A stretch of 64,000 bases of DNA. Origin: Fibrobacter succinogenes (GTDB lineage Bacteria; Fibrobacterota; Fibrobacteria; Fibrobacterales; Fibrobacteraceae). Position numbers and translations under genes: made by a program. Where the stretch lies: the NCBI GenBank assembly GCA_902762305.1, contig CACWNW010000010.1, positions 36,130-100,129 on the forward strand, in the 5' to 3' direction. The notes under the pieces were generated by a model. The model was given only the letters and a program-made list of their open reading frames with translations, had not been told where the DNA came from and did no database searches. Positions 1 to 9,333 of the stretch are shown here, in pieces. Every line of letters starts with the position of its first letter. Within the stretch, counting starts at the first letter, position 1.

Positions 1-1869
1 TTCCATATTGAAATAGACAGAATCGTTCTTGTACACGCTATCGAACGTAAGCACCGGATACCCGCCGCGGCGTACCCACAGTTGGCGATTCGCCGCAGTA
101 CCGTTTGCGGTATTCAGCGAGGCGAGCATTTCGTCGCTCTTCAGTTCAGCAGTGGTCTTCTTGCATTCCGGGCAATCCCCGCGAAGGTCCACATCGCCAA
201 TTGCGCTCATGTCGGCAAGCGAAACGTCGAAATACGTGTTGAAAGGCATGGTAATTTCGCGCAAGTACCCGACAAGGGCACCAGTCATTTCACCGCCCTC
301 CACGTTTGCAGCCGCACTGTATGCGTTCTTGATGCTATCGGCAAGGTAACCTGACCCCTCTCCAAGAATGCCGCCCACATACTTGTAGCTGCAGTTCCCC
401 TTCGTCGAAACATTCCCGCGATTATACACATCGCTCACGGTCATCACCACCATGCTTCCGAGAATGCCGCCCACCTTCAGGTTGGCGTTATCATCCGAGC
501 ACTTGGCCTGCACGTCGCCATAATTGAACGACTCGCGCAGTTGCGGGTATTTCGCATTGGGAAACCCGTTCATCCAGCCAACAAGGCCACCAGCGTACGT
601 ATTGCTGGCCCCTTCGGCATAGACGCTCCCGCGGTTCTTCACCTTCACGAAGCCATCCGGGTTAATTTGCATCGGAGCCTTGCCGATAATGCCACCCGCA
701 TATACATCTATCATTTCAGCTCCACTGCGCACCTCAATAGATCCGCGGTTCAGCACATTCGTCACGCCGGTCTTTGCCGTCTGGCCAACAATTCCGCCAA
801 CAGGAATAGTTCCACGCACGGTTGTATCTTCAGAAGAAACATTGATGTTTCCTTCGTTCAGCAGGTCGGCAACAGCCGTAGAGAAGAAAGAACTGCGGCT
901 CAGATATCCCGTAATGCCACCCACCAATATAAAGTCTTCCATCCGGTCCACGTCGGTAGAAGCCAAAGGCAATCTCTTCACCGTAATGTTGCCGTAGTTC
1001 TGCAGGTTCTCGGCACCACCCGAGATTTCACCAGCAAGGCCGCCGACAGACATGTTGAAGTGCGTTCCCGTCACTTCAATATCACCGCGGTTGACGCAAG
1101 ATTCCAGCACGGAACCGTTTCGTATCTCAGCATTGCCCGCGATACCGCCGATGAATACCGAAATATCATCGCCTTTCATATTGTCGGCGAAATAGACTCG
1201 TGCCGAATTGGTAGAATTAAACACGCGGCCCACGAGCTGGCCCACGATGCCGCCCACGTACATGCCGCCACCGACAGAACCGCCCTCGACGCTGCAGTTG
1301 AATATCCCGATGAAAACGTCTTCCGAGGATATGAGCCGCGCAGCGATGCCACCCGCATAGCCTGTCGCAACCACATCCGTATTGATGATATTTACATTCA
1401 AGGCAAAACCATGCAGATAATCCGCGATTGCCGCGACCTCATATGCCGAATCACTACCGAAGGAGCTGTTCGCAATGTTCAGATCACGCACCGTACCAGC
1501 GCTCTGCCCAACCATTCTGAACAGCGAGTTCTCCGCATTCAGGCCGTAAATCGTATGGTTCTTGCCGTCAAAGACGCCCATAAAAAGGTCTTGATCTTCA
1601 TTACGGATCCAGCGCTTGTCACTGAGCTTGGTGGTGTCATCGCCAAAAACGATGTCGTTCTTCAAGTAGGCGCGCAGATTCTCATTGGCCTTATTTACCG
1701 GAACAATGGAATCCAGAAACCCGATAAGTTCTTCTGGGCTAGTAATTTCGTATGTGGTAAGCCCGTCTTCCGTCACCGCCTCCGGAATTTTCGCAGAACC
1801 ATTCCATGCGGCAAAGGATGCCTGCGACAAAGCAAGCAGGGCACATAAAGTAAACCATTTTTTGGACAT
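1..1869 (-). CDS. GLUG-repeat secreted protein, 3' end outside window
   Basis: An open frame runs on the minus strand from ATG at 1869 to the window edge, 623 codons without a stop. A good ribosome site (AAAGGAG) lies 5 to 6 bases upstream of the start. The N-terminus MSKKWFTLCALLALSQASFA is a clear signal peptide. The body is made of short repeats such as VGGIVGQ, GGIAGN, VGGLAGE, VGGITGY, AGGLVGW and VGGILGS, separated by segments with NRG or NYGN. This is the pattern of the GLUG motif family, predicted to form a beta-solenoid in surface or adhesive proteins. The C-terminus, where an anchoring or sorting domain would be, is not visible. Plus-strand frames over this region are antisense shadows. 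The role is inferred; adhesion is only a possibility. Confidence 0.85.
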   Translation of the reverse strand, partial: MSKKWFTLCALLALSQASFAAWNGSAKIPEAVTEDGLTTYEITSPEELIGFLDSIVPVNKANENLRAYLKNDIVFGDDTTKLSDKRWIRNEDQDLFMGVFDGKNHTIYGLNAENSLFRMVGQSAGTVRDLNIANSSFGSDSAYEVAAIADYLHGFALNVNIINTDVVATGYAGGIAARLISSEDVFIGIFNCSVEGGSVGGGMYVGGIVGQLVGRVFNSTNSARVYFADNMKGDDISVFIGGIAGNAEIRNGSVLESCVNRGDIEVTGTHFNMSVGGLAGEISGGAENLQNYGNITVKRLPLASTDVDRMEDFILVGGITGYLSRSSFFSTAVADLLNEGNINVSSEDTTVRGTIPVGGIVGQTAKTGVTNVLNRGSIEVRSGAEMIDVYAGGIIGKAPMQINPDGFVKVKNRGSVYAEGASNTYAGGLVGWMNGFPNAKYPQLRESFNYGDVQAKCSDDNANLKVGGILGSMVVMTVSDVYNRGNVSTKGNCSYKYVGGILGEGSGYLADSIKNAYSAAANVEGGEMTGALVGYLREITMPFNTYFDVSLADMSAIGDVDLRGDCPECKKTTAELKSDEMLASLNTANGTAANRQLWVRRGGYPVLTFDSVYKNDSVYFNME

Positions 1870-1934
1870 TGTCTCTCCTTTCTTAAGGTTTACTTTAAAA
1901 TATAATATAATTTGTTCTATTTATTACAAACAAC

Positions 1935-2420
1935 CTACAAGCTTCGCACCATGGCGACGGCCTGGGAGGCGATTCCTTCACCGCGACCCGTAAAACCGAG
2001 CTTTTCGGTCGTGGTGCCCTTGATGCCCACCTGCTTCACGTCGATTCCGAGCACGCGGGCGATGTTGGCCTTCATAGCATCCTTGTGCGGGTTCACCTTC
2101 GGGCGTTCGCACATCACTATGCTGTCGATATTGATAATCTCGTAACCGGCTTTTTTGACTTCCTCGCCCACCTTGCGCAGGAGCTCCAGGCTGTCCGCGC
2201 CCTTGAACGCCGGATCGGTGTCCGGAAAGTACGTGCCGATATCGCCGAGACCCGCGGCCCCGAGCAACGCATCGCTAATCGCATGCAAAAGTACGTCGGC
2301 GTCGCTATGGCCGAGTAAACCCTTCTCGTACGGGATATCCACCCCGCCAATAATGCACTTGCGGCCTTCCACAAGCTTGTGAACGTCAAAACCAATTCCA
2401 GAACGATAAATCTTGTCCAT
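1935..2420 (-). CDS. ispF: 2-C-methyl-D-erythritol 2,4-cyclodiphosphate synthase
   Basis: This 161-residue protein matches IspF, the fifth step of the MEP isoprenoid pathway, which cyclises CDP-ME 2-phosphate to MEcPP. Visible motifs are GIGFDVHKL (metal-binding Asp and His near residues 9-11), [21 protein letters not shown] (metal and substrate site) and the C-terminal [22 protein letters not shown]. The start was set at MDKIYRSG because this gives the usual family length and has an AAGGA site just upstream; the frame stays open 21 codons further. It is the last of three minus-strand genes, after two zinc-ribbon membrane proteins with no evident link to isoprenoids. Confidence 0.95.
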   Translation of the reverse strand: MDKIYRSGIGFDVHKLVEGRKCIIGGVDIPYEKGLLGHSDADVLLHAISDALLGAAGLGDIGTYFPDTDPAFKGADSLELLRKVGEEVKKAGYEIINIDSIVMCERPKVNPHKDAMKANIARVLGIDVKQVGIKGTTTEKLGFTGRGEGIASQAVAMVRSL

Positions 2421-2484
2421 GATAATTCCTTTTTCATTCCCGACGGGGATGTCCGTTTCTGCTAGAAATATAGCTTTCTCCATC

Positions 2485-3054
2485 TCACTCGAAATAAAGC
2501 TTCATCATCGTTTCGACCACTTCAGGAAAATCCTTGCTATCGACAAGGAAAATTCCCTCGTTCTTGCGAAACAGCAAAACTTGGCGGTCGAACCAATCGA
2601 TTTTCTTTTTTTGCAAGTCAACCTTTTTGAAGGAAAGGACGGTTTTGTCAAAACACGAATACAAGACAAATTCATCCTCATGGCATCTTATTTCCCGCAC
2701 AACATTCGAAGAATAAAAAGCATGGAAAAAAATGATGAAAGATGCCATAAAAAGGGTAAAAACAAAATACAGGTTACTAGCACTTAACGAGTCCTCAAGG
2801 ATAATACCACCAATGAGAACGAAAAACAAGAAGCTAGTCACGGAAAAAAAGTAATTGCATACTATCTTAAATTTCCCGTCATGTTTTCTCTGTGTCTTAT
2901 ATACGAAGAAAGTCTCCTTTTCTTCCGCCTGCTCGATTTTAGCAGCGGACAATTCCTCCTCCGGCTTCTTTTCGGGATTCGGCTTCGGAGCGCCGCACCA
3001 CGGGCACCGAGGCTCGTAGAAATTAAACCGTTCTCCGCATTCCTGACAAATCAT
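2485..3054 (-). CDS. Zinc-ribbon membrane protein, copy B
   Basis: This 189-residue protein starts with a four-cysteine zinc ribbon, CQEC followed by CPWC at residues 3-20. A charged linker rich in Glu and Lys follows, then two hydrophobic segments at about residues 68-86 and 93-112. The cytoplasmic C-terminal half ends in [11 protein letters not shown]. It is a tandem paralog of the gene immediately upstream: both have the CxxC-x11-CPWC head, two membrane segments, a basic middle and a near-identical ending ([14 protein letters not shown] versus YPEVAEKMKKLYCE). Only three bases separate the two genes, so they are surely co-transcribed. I do not recognise a function. Confidence 0.8.
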   Translation of the reverse strand: MICQECGERFNFYEPRCPWCGAPKPNPEKKPEEELSAAKIEQAEEKETFFVYKTQRKHDGKFKIVCNYFFSVTSFLFFVLIGGIILEDSLSASNLYFVFTLFMASFIIFFHAFYSSNVVREIRCHEDEFVLYSCFDKTVLSFKKVDLQKKKIDWFDRQVLLFRKNEGIFLVDSKDFPEVVETMMKLYFE

Positions 3055-3057
3055 TTT

Positions 3058-3642
3058 TCACTCACAGTAAAGTTTCTTCATCTTTTCGGCAACTTCGGGG
3101 TAATCGCGTTCATCGACAACATAAATTGCCCCATGCTTGCGGAAAACAAATTTTTTGCGGCCGAAGCCCGCGGACTTAATCTTATAAAGTTCGCTCCTGT
3201 CGAACGAAAATGTCTTCTTGCGATAATAGGTCCATAGCGCAAATTTATCCTTATACCATAAAATCCTGTGCACCTGCCTGGACGATTTATAACAGGCATC
3301 GAGAAGCAAAAGGATAAAAACAAGCAAAAGAAGAAAGATGGAAATCTTTCCGAATATTTCTTCCGAGGTAAACAAGAGAACCATCCACCAAACAAATAAA
3401 GCCAGGATACAAATCGCGAGAAATGAGATACGAAATTCCATATCAAGGCCGCTAACATGCAGTCTCAACGGCTTGTACGTGGTGTAGCCCTTCTTTTCAT
3501 TCACTATCTTCTTGAAGGCGGATTCCGGCAAATCGAGCTTGGCAGACCGTTTTTTATAAAGCGGGTTCGGAGCATCGCACCAAGGGCAGCGAGGCTTTTC
3601 AACCAGGTAAAGATCTCCACATCTCGAACAATGCATTCCCAT
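3058..3642 (-). CDS. Zinc-ribbon membrane protein, copy A
   Basis: This protein of about 194 residues has the same plan as its downstream paralog: an N-terminal CSRCG and CPWC zinc ribbon, a linker, two adjacent membrane helices (LAICILALFVWWMVLLF and ISIFLLLLVFILLLL) and a basic C-terminal domain. The start at 3642 (ATG) is preceded by AAGGA. A GTG at 3660 and an ATG at 3636 are alternatives; the 3636 start would match the paralog best. The PH-like basic C-terminal part could be a membrane-associated domain, but this is not certain. It lies just past the nuo operon terminator and so forms a separate unit. Confidence 0.75.
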   Translation of the reverse strand: MGMHCSRCGDLYLVEKPRCPWCDAPNPLYKKRSAKLDLPESAFKKIVNEKKGYTTYKPLRLHVSGLDMEFRISFLAICILALFVWWMVLLFTSEEIFGKISIFLLLLVFILLLLDACYKSSRQVHRILWYKDKFALWTYYRKKTFSFDRSELYKIKSAGFGRKKFVFRKHGAIYVVDERDYPEVAEKMKKLYCE

Positions 3643-3668
3643 AAAATCCCGTTCCTTCACAAGATAGA

Positions 3669-3701
3669 TAAAAAAGGAGCCCCGCCGAAATCCGGCAGGG
3701 C
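3669..3701 (-). terminator. Intrinsic terminator of the nuo operon
   Basis: Read on the minus strand, a nine-pair stem (GCCCTGCCG with CGGCGGGGC, one G-T wobble) has a five-base loop and is followed by a T-rich run. It lies 28 bases past the nuoN stop codon. Confidence 0.8.
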
Positions 3702-3729
3702 GTTCCCTTTCAGAATCCTTGTTCGAGGT

Positions 3730-5199
3730 TTAGCCGATCAGGGCGAAACCGGGCACGAGGCTCAAGGCGAGCAGGGCGAGTGCCGCCACCGACACCATGA
3801 ACTTGAGCATGTAGCCGTAAGGAGAATACGTGCAGGCGCACTTGCATTCGCACTGTTTCTTGCGGGGAGCGAACAGCACGTAGGCGATACGCAGGTAGTA
3901 GACCGCGGCCACCAGCGAGAGCGCGAAGGCGAAAACCGCAATCTTGCCAAGGCCCGCAGAGAACGCGCCCGTGAAGAGGGCGAACTTCGCGAGGAACCCG
4001 GATGCAGGCGGAAGGCCTGCAAGGCTTGCAAGGCAGACCGTGACACCGAGCGCCACGAACGGACGCCTGCGGCCTGCACCCTGAATATCTTCGAGATTTT
4101 CGTTCTTATCTTCCCTGCCGGCAAGGTAGGCGATACCCGTGAGGGCGCCCGCGCTCGCAATCGCGTAGGTGACAAGGAAGTAGAACATGGAGCCCAGCTG
4201 CACTGTGCCTTCGCCGAGGTAGTTCGGGAGCAACAGGCCGAGCACGATGAAGCCCGCGTTCATCACAGCGGAGAACGCGATGATGCGACGGATGGATTTC
4301 TGGGCAAGGCCGCTGAACGCGCCGATGATAATGGAGAGCACGGCGACGATGGCCACGACATGGTACAGCGAAGGCCACTGGCCCGCGGCCGTAACAGGTT
4401 CGGCCAGGTTCCAGGCAGCGGCAGCACCAGCGCGCGTCACGAGAATGCCAATCCAGAGGGAGCCGAGCGCGGCAAGCGCACCGACCTTCACGACGGCGGC
4501 CATGAAGCCCGTCACCGCGACAGAAGCGCCCGTGTAGACGTCTGCGACCCAGTAATGGACCGGAGCGGCGCCAGCCTTGAAAAGGAGCCCGAAAACAGTG
4601 AGCAGAACGCCCACGGCATAGAGCGAACCGCGGCCTTCAAGAATCGCGGAACTGAAGTGAGTCGTTCCGGTAGCACCATAAACGAGCGAAACGCCGTAAA
4701 GGAAGATGGCGCTGAAGATGGAGCCCGAGACGAAATACTTGAACACGCCTTCGCCCGCATTCTGGTCCTTGCGGCGGATACCCACGAGGGCATACACCGG
4801 GAAGCTCGTAAGTTCCATACCGATAAACAGGGCGAGGAAATCGATAGCCTGCGTCATGAGCACCGCACCACACGAGGCAAGGAGCAACAGCCCGTAGGCT
4901 TCACCGCCCTTGTGTTCTTCGTGAGCGAGCGTCCACTGGAGACCGGCAACACCAAGAAGCGCGCACAGCAGCACCGCAAGCCCAAGCAGGCGGCGCACAG
5001 GGTCCATCGCATACAGGTCGTGGCACACGCCCGTATTGACCAGGCAGAACGACGCCATGCCGAAAACCACGAACACAGAAGCAATCCAAGGGATGACCTT
5101 ATGCTTGTTTTCGTCCTTGATGAAGGGCTCTACAACGAAGGATGCAAGCGCACCCAGCGCGACCAGGATTACCGGGAAAAAGTTGACGATACTAGTCAT
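3730..5199 (-). CDS. nuoN: NADH-quinone oxidoreductase subunit N
   Basis: This 489-residue polytopic membrane protein is one of the three antiporter-like subunits of complex I. Visible family traits are the GMELTSFPVYALVG segment with its key glutamate (about residue 130), the HYWVADVYTGASVAVTGFMAAVVKVGA helix with the conserved lysines of the proton channel, and SIRRIIAFSAVMNAGF. It is the last gene of the operon and overlaps the nuoM stop by eight bases, which points to translational coupling. The C-terminus carries a short Cys-containing stretch (CECKCAC) in a loop before the last helix, which is not typical of the family. Confidence 0.95.
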   Translation of the reverse strand: MTSIVNFFPVILVALGALASFVVEPFIKDENKHKVIPWIASVFVVFGMASFCLVNTGVCHDLYAMDPVRRLLGLAVLLCALLGVAGLQWTLAHEEHKGGEAYGLLLLASCGAVLMTQAIDFLALFIGMELTSFPVYALVGIRRKDQNAGEGVFKYFVSGSIFSAIFLYGVSLVYGATGTTHFSSAILEGRGSLYAVGVLLTVFGLLFKAGAAPVHYWVADVYTGASVAVTGFMAAVVKVGALAALGSLWIGILVTRAGAAAAWNLAEPVTAAGQWPSLYHVVAIVAVLSIIIGAFSGLAQKSIRRIIAFSAVMNAGFIVLGLLLPNYLGEGTVQLGSMFYFLVTYAIASAGALTGIAYLAGREDKNENLEDIQGAGRRRPFVALGVTVCLASLAGLPPASGFLAKFALFTGAFSAGLGKIAVFAFALSLVAAVYYLRIAYVLFAPRKKQCECKCACTYSPYGYMLKFMVSVAALALLALSLVPGFALIG

Positions 5200-6988
5200 T
5201 GGAAGCCTCCTCGTTCTTTACGGCCGATTCATCTTGACTTTCCATCGGGACATCGAATTCCTCGTAGCCCTTGTTAGCGGCGTCGCGGATTCGAGCCTCC
5301 TCTTCTTCGCGCTGCTGTTTTTCGGCAGCATATGCGGTGGCCTTTGCCATGTTGGCTTCGGTCTCGATAACCTGCTTGATCAGTTCCTTGCGTTCCTCCT
5401 CGGAGAAACCTGCCTGAGTCAGCGAGGAATCGAGCTTCGCGATGTCCGCAGAAGAAACGATATGGGATTCGAGCGGTTCGACGTCTTCTTCGACCTCTTC
5501 CTCCTCGACAACTTCTTCAGCAGGAGCTTCGGCCGCAGGCTCTTCCGCGACCTGTTCCGCCACCTCTTCTTCGTTGAGGTTCAGGGAGTTCGTGATGAAG
5601 GACGGGTGGAAACCGAACACCAGGAGGAGCACGAGCATCACGCCGTAGGCAAAACCTTCGAGGTGGCCGGCACGTTTGCCCTCAGTGTACTCGCGAGCGG
5701 GGTTACCGAAGATGACCTTCTGGATAAAGCGGAGCACGTAGGCCGCCGAAAGAATCATGACAAAACCCATGATGCCGGCACATACCGCACTCAGGTCCCA
5801 GAGGGAAAGGAGCACGGAGAATTCGCCGATAAAGCCCGCGGTACCCGGAACGGCGAGCGCCATGACGCCCGCGGCACCGAACAGGAAACTGAATGCGGGA
5901 TTCTTGTGGGCAAGGCCGCCCATCTCATCGATATTGCGGGTACCCGTCATGCGTTCGGCAACACCAATCAGGTAGTACTGAACGCCGGCAGAAATACCGT
6001 GGGCAACCAGGAGCACGAGAACCGCGGGGAGCATCGCCTCGGAAAGGCTGAACACGCCCGCGACAGCGATACCCAAGTGGCTCATGGAGCTAAAGGCAAG
6101 GAGCTTCTTGCCGTCGGTCGCACGCAGCGCCATGAACGCGCCGTAGACCGCGGAAGCGAGCCCGAGCCAGACCATCGTAGAAACTTCCTGCATGTTGAAC
6201 GGGAAAATCGGGAGAACCCAGGCGATAAACCCGAACACGCCCGCCTTACTCATCGCACCCGTGAGGATGGCCGAAAGCGGGGCCGAGGCTTCGGAATATG
6301 TGATAGCCTGCCAGCCGTGGAACGGGAAGATCGGGGTCTTCACGATGAAGGCAATCAGGAAGCTCATGAGGAGAGCAAGCTGCGTCGATTCCGGAACACT
6401 CTGGATAGCGACCGCGAGGGACACCAGCAGGGAGTTGTCGGCAATAGTGAGCAGGTACCAGAGAGCGACCATCATCGGGGCAGAACCGACGAGCGTGTAA
6501 ATCGCGAACGTCATCGCAGCCTGCTTGCGCTTCTCGCCGCCGAAACTGGCGATGAGGATTGCAGCCGGAATCACCATTGCTTCGAAGAAGAAGAAGAACA
6601 GCACGGCGTCTGCGGCAAGGAACGTACCGTTCATCGCACCCATCAAGGCAAAGATGCCGATGGCGAAATTGCGGTAGTTCGCGCCCAGGATCCCGCGGGC
6701 CGATATCAGGGATACCAGCGAGAGCCCGCAAGAAAGGAACACCATCCAGGCGCCAAGGCCGTGGCTGTACAGGTAGTAGTAAGAGGGGCCCTTGCAGCCG
6801 GGAATCTTGAACCATTCCACCGGGGTGGTGGCGGTATTGCCCGAAGCAATCAGTGCCACGGACATGCCCAGGAACAGAAGCCCAAAGAGGATAGCCATGC
6901 GGGTGGCAGCCTTGTAGTCTTCCTTGGAGTTGACGACCATCAAGAGCGCCACGGCAAACGGGGCGAGGACAAGGAGATGTAACAGCAT
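5192..6988 (-). CDS. nuoM: NADH-quinone oxidoreductase subunit M with acidic tail
   Basis: The first about 460 residues are a standard NuoM antiporter-like subunit: FFFFEAMVIPAAILI with the key glutamate, TPIFPFHGWQAITYSEASAPLSAILTGAMSKAGVFG and FSSMSHLGIAVAG. After the last membrane helix (YGVMLVLLLVFGFHPSFI), where NuoM normally ends, the frame continues for roughly 130 residues. These are very rich in Glu and Ala, then helical and charged (EEERKELIKQVIETEANMAKATAYAAEKQQREEEEARIRDAA). The tail is in frame and ends only at the overlap with nuoN, so it seems a real part of the protein. The nuoM start overlaps the nuoL stop (TAATG). Confidence 0.93.
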   Translation of the reverse strand: MLLHLLVLAPFAVALLMVVNSKEDYKAATRMAILFGLLFLGMSVALIASGNTATTPVEWFKIPGCKGPSYYYLYSHGLGAWMVFLSCGLSLVSLISARGILGANYRNFAIGIFALMGAMNGTFLAADAVLFFFFFEAMVIPAAILIASFGGEKRKQAAMTFAIYTLVGSAPMMVALWYLLTIADNSLLVSLAVAIQSVPESTQLALLMSFLIAFIVKTPIFPFHGWQAITYSEASAPLSAILTGAMSKAGVFGFIAWVLPIFPFNMQEVSTMVWLGLASAVYGAFMALRATDGKKLLAFSSMSHLGIAVAGVFSLSEAMLPAVLVLLVAHGISAGVQYYLIGVAERMTGTRNIDEMGGLAHKNPAFSFLFGAAGVMALAVPGTAGFIGEFSVLLSLWDLSAVCAGIMGFVMILSAAYVLRFIQKVIFGNPAREYTEGKRAGHLEGFAYGVMLVLLLVFGFHPSFITNSLNLNEEEVAEQVAEEPAAEAPAEEVVEEEEVEEDVEPLESHIVSSADIAKLDSSLTQAGFSEEERKELIKQVIETEANMAKATAYAAEKQQREEEEARIRDAANKGYEEFDVPMESQDESAVKNEEASND

Positions 6989-9015
6989 TAGACCAAACCT
7001 CCAGTCAAAAGAACAACAACAACCAGAGCGACGATACCCAGGATGCTAAGCCCAAGCTGCAGACGCACCTTGCGCACCTGGAAAACCGTAGCGCCGTCAC
7101 CCAGGATGGTGGCGATGGAACCGAGCGTCCACTGGAACGCCTGCAAGAACGCATCGACGACCTTCTCGCAAATCCAGGCGGCCACGTTCACGACCTTCAC
7201 GAAGAAACCGTGCACGTAATCCCACATGAACGTCCAGCCGGCAGCGTAACCTTCGGGAGCGCTGGAGCCCTTGGCGGCCGGGATATGGGCATGCATCCAG
7301 CCCTTCCAGGCGATGAACATACCAACCACCGCGGCGAGCGTGCCGAGAGCGGCGAAGATAATCGGGTTCACATGTTCCGCAGCGCGCGGGATAAATTCAC
7401 TCAGCAGGATATCCGGATTGAGCGACCTTGCCGGATCGAAGCTCTGGGCTGCAGCGAGCACCGGAGCAAGAGAATCGGCGAAGACGCGGACACCCATGTA
7501 ATCGGCCCAGAGGTAACCGGCGAAAATAGAACCGAACGTCAGCACGATCATCGGGATGAGCATCACGGCCGGAGCTTCGTGGATATGAGCCTCGTTCTCC
7601 TTGCTACCACGGTAGCTACCGAAGAACGTCATGATGATGAGGCGGCCCATGTACACGGCAGTGATGACCGCGGTAAAGAGGCCGACCACGTAGAAGATCT
7701 TGTTCATCGGAACCACAGGGGCAAGCCAGGAACCGGTAATCACCCAGTTGCAGTCCGTGAAGATGCGTTCAAGGATGAGGTCCTTGGACCAGAAGCCCGC
7801 AAATCCCGGGAAGCCGATAATCGCGAGGAACGCGAAAATCATCACGCATGCAGTAACAGGCGTCTTCTTGATAAGGCCACCCATATTGCGCATGTCCTGC
7901 TCGCCGCCCAGCGCGTGGATAACGGCACCGGCACCGAGGAAGAGGGATGCCTTGAAGAAGGCATGCGTAAACACGTGGAAGATGGAGGCATCGAACGCCG
8001 ATGCGCCCGCGGCCATGAACATGTAGCCGAGCTGGCTAATCGTGGAGTAGGCAAGCACCTTCTTGATATCGTTCTGGAACAGGCCCGCGAAGGCAGCCCA
8101 GAAGGCCGTGAGGGCACCCACCACCAGGATGATGTTCAGCACATCGGGGCAGATGACAAACAGGTTCGAGAGACGGGCCACCAGGTACACGCCGGAAGTC
8201 ACCATCGTTGCGGCATGGATGAGGGCCGAAACCGGAGTCGGACCCGCCATGGCATCGGGCAACCAGGTGAGCAGCGGAATCTGCGCGGACTTACCCGTGC
8301 AGCCGACAAAGAACAGGACGCAAGTGATGGTGAGCATCGGCATGATGAGCTCGACGTGACCGCCGGCAATCAGCATGCTGATGAAATGGTTGAGCATGTC
8401 GTAGTTGAGGACGCCCGCACCGCCGAGGGTGACGAGGCTGAGCATACCGAGTAGGAACCCGATATCGCCCACGCGGTTCACGATGAACGCCTTGTTCGCA
8501 GCCTTGCAGTTCTTGAGGTCCTTGTTCCAGAAGCCGATGAGCAGGTAGGAGCAGAGGCCCACGCCTTCCCAGCCGAGGAACGTAAGGAGCAGGTTGTCCG
8601 AAAGCACGAGCACAATCATGCTGAACAGGAACAGGTTGATGTAGGCGAAGAAGCGGGTGAACCCGCGGTCGCCGTGCATGTAACCGATGGAGTACAGCGT
8701 GATGAGCGTACCGATGCCGGTAACGAACAGCAGCATGATGCGCGAGAGGGCGTCGAACTGGAATCCGATATTCACCTTCAGGAGGGGAATGTCAATCCAG
8801 TTGCAAATCGTCTCGCGGAATCCGGAAGCGGGCATGTTGACGGCAAGCACCGTCACGCAGGCGAACGAAATCGCAGGGAGAATCACGGCGAGCGCGCCGA
8901 TGAGGTTCTCGGGAGCGCCCTTCTTGTTGCCGGAAGATGTTACGGCAATCGCCCCCAGGATAATTGTTCCCAGCAGGGGGAAAAGCGGAATTAGCCACAA
9001 AGGAATATTCGTCAT
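6988..9015 (-). CDS. nuoL: NADH-quinone oxidoreductase subunit L
   Basis: This 675-residue protein is the largest antiporter-like subunit of complex I. Recognisable parts are FLGWEGVGLCSYLLIGFW (key glutamate), AFIVNRVGDIGFLLG, LLTWLPDAMAGPTPVSALIHAATMVTSGVYLVARL (channel lysine and histidine region), YSTISQLGYMFMAAG and FTHAFFKASLFLGAGAVIHALGGEQDMRNMGGL. A long C-terminal part contains the last helices, which correspond to the lateral arm and anchor in known structures. Its length is close to normal. It sits between nuoK (three-base gap) and nuoM (overlap), in the standard order. Confidence 0.96.
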   Translation of the reverse strand: MTNIPLWLIPLFPLLGTIILGAIAVTSSGNKKGAPENLIGALAVILPAISFACVTVLAVNMPASGFRETICNWIDIPLLKVNIGFQFDALSRIMLLFVTGIGTLITLYSIGYMHGDRGFTRFFAYINLFLFSMIVLVLSDNLLLTFLGWEGVGLCSYLLIGFWNKDLKNCKAANKAFIVNRVGDIGFLLGMLSLVTLGGAGVLNYDMLNHFISMLIAGGHVELIMPMLTITCVLFFVGCTGKSAQIPLLTWLPDAMAGPTPVSALIHAATMVTSGVYLVARLSNLFVICPDVLNIILVVGALTAFWAAFAGLFQNDIKKVLAYSTISQLGYMFMAAGASAFDASIFHVFTHAFFKASLFLGAGAVIHALGGEQDMRNMGGLIKKTPVTACVMIFAFLAIIGFPGFAGFWSKDLILERIFTDCNWVITGSWLAPVVPMNKIFYVVGLFTAVITAVYMGRLIIMTFFGSYRGSKENEAHIHEAPAVMLIPMIVLTFGSIFAGYLWADYMGVRVFADSLAPVLAAAQSFDPARSLNPDILLSEFIPRAAEHVNPIIFAALGTLAAVVGMFIAWKGWMHAHIPAAKGSSAPEGYAAGWTFMWDYVHGFFVKVVNVAAWICEKVVDAFLQAFQWTLGSIATILGDGATVFQVRKVRLQLGLSILGIVALVVVVLLTGGLV

Positions 9016-9018
9016 CGA

Positions 9019-9333
9019 TTAGCCCCTCATGTTGGAATACGAATCCGCATCGATGCTTTCGCGGTTGCGGAAAATCAGGATGACCATCGCGAACCCGACG
9101 CACGCTTCGGCGGCGGCAATGGCGATGGAGAACAGCGGAACAATCTGGCCCGCGACGCTCAATTCGGCAGGGAGCGTCTTCGCGAAGCCCACGAAGGAAA
9201 GGTTCACCGCGTTCAGGGCGAGTTCAACCCCCATGAGCACGAAGATAATGTTCCTGCGCGTGATGGCGACCAGAATGCCGATGGCAAAAAGCGCAAGGGC
9301 AAGAATCTGAATGAAAATGGGTTGGAGTTCCAT
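9019..9333 (-). CDS. nuoK: NADH-quinone oxidoreductase subunit K
   Basis: This 104-residue, three-helix membrane subunit has the family motif FVLMGVELALNAVNLSFVGF with its conserved glutamate, and a second one in AAAEACVGFAMVI, both needed for proton transfer in known complexes. Its stop-to-start overlap with nuoJ (TGATG) and the short gap to nuoL show it is an internal gene of the operon. Confidence 0.96.
   Translation of the reverse strand: MELQPIFIQILALALFAIGILVAITRRNIIFVLMGVELALNAVNLSFVGFAKTLPAELSVAGQIVPLFSIAIAAAEACVGFAMVILIFRNRESIDADSYSNMRG

Noticed and set aside
541..1848. Long plus-strand frame of 435 codons
   Set aside because: It is antisense to the GLUG-repeat gene, which has a signal peptide, ribosome site and conserved repeats. 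The plus frame has a shuffled His/Arg/Val composition.
3457..5277. Plus-strand frame of 606 codons
   Set aside because: It is antisense to nuoN and spans the intergenic terminator; composition is rich in Arg, Glu and His with no domain.
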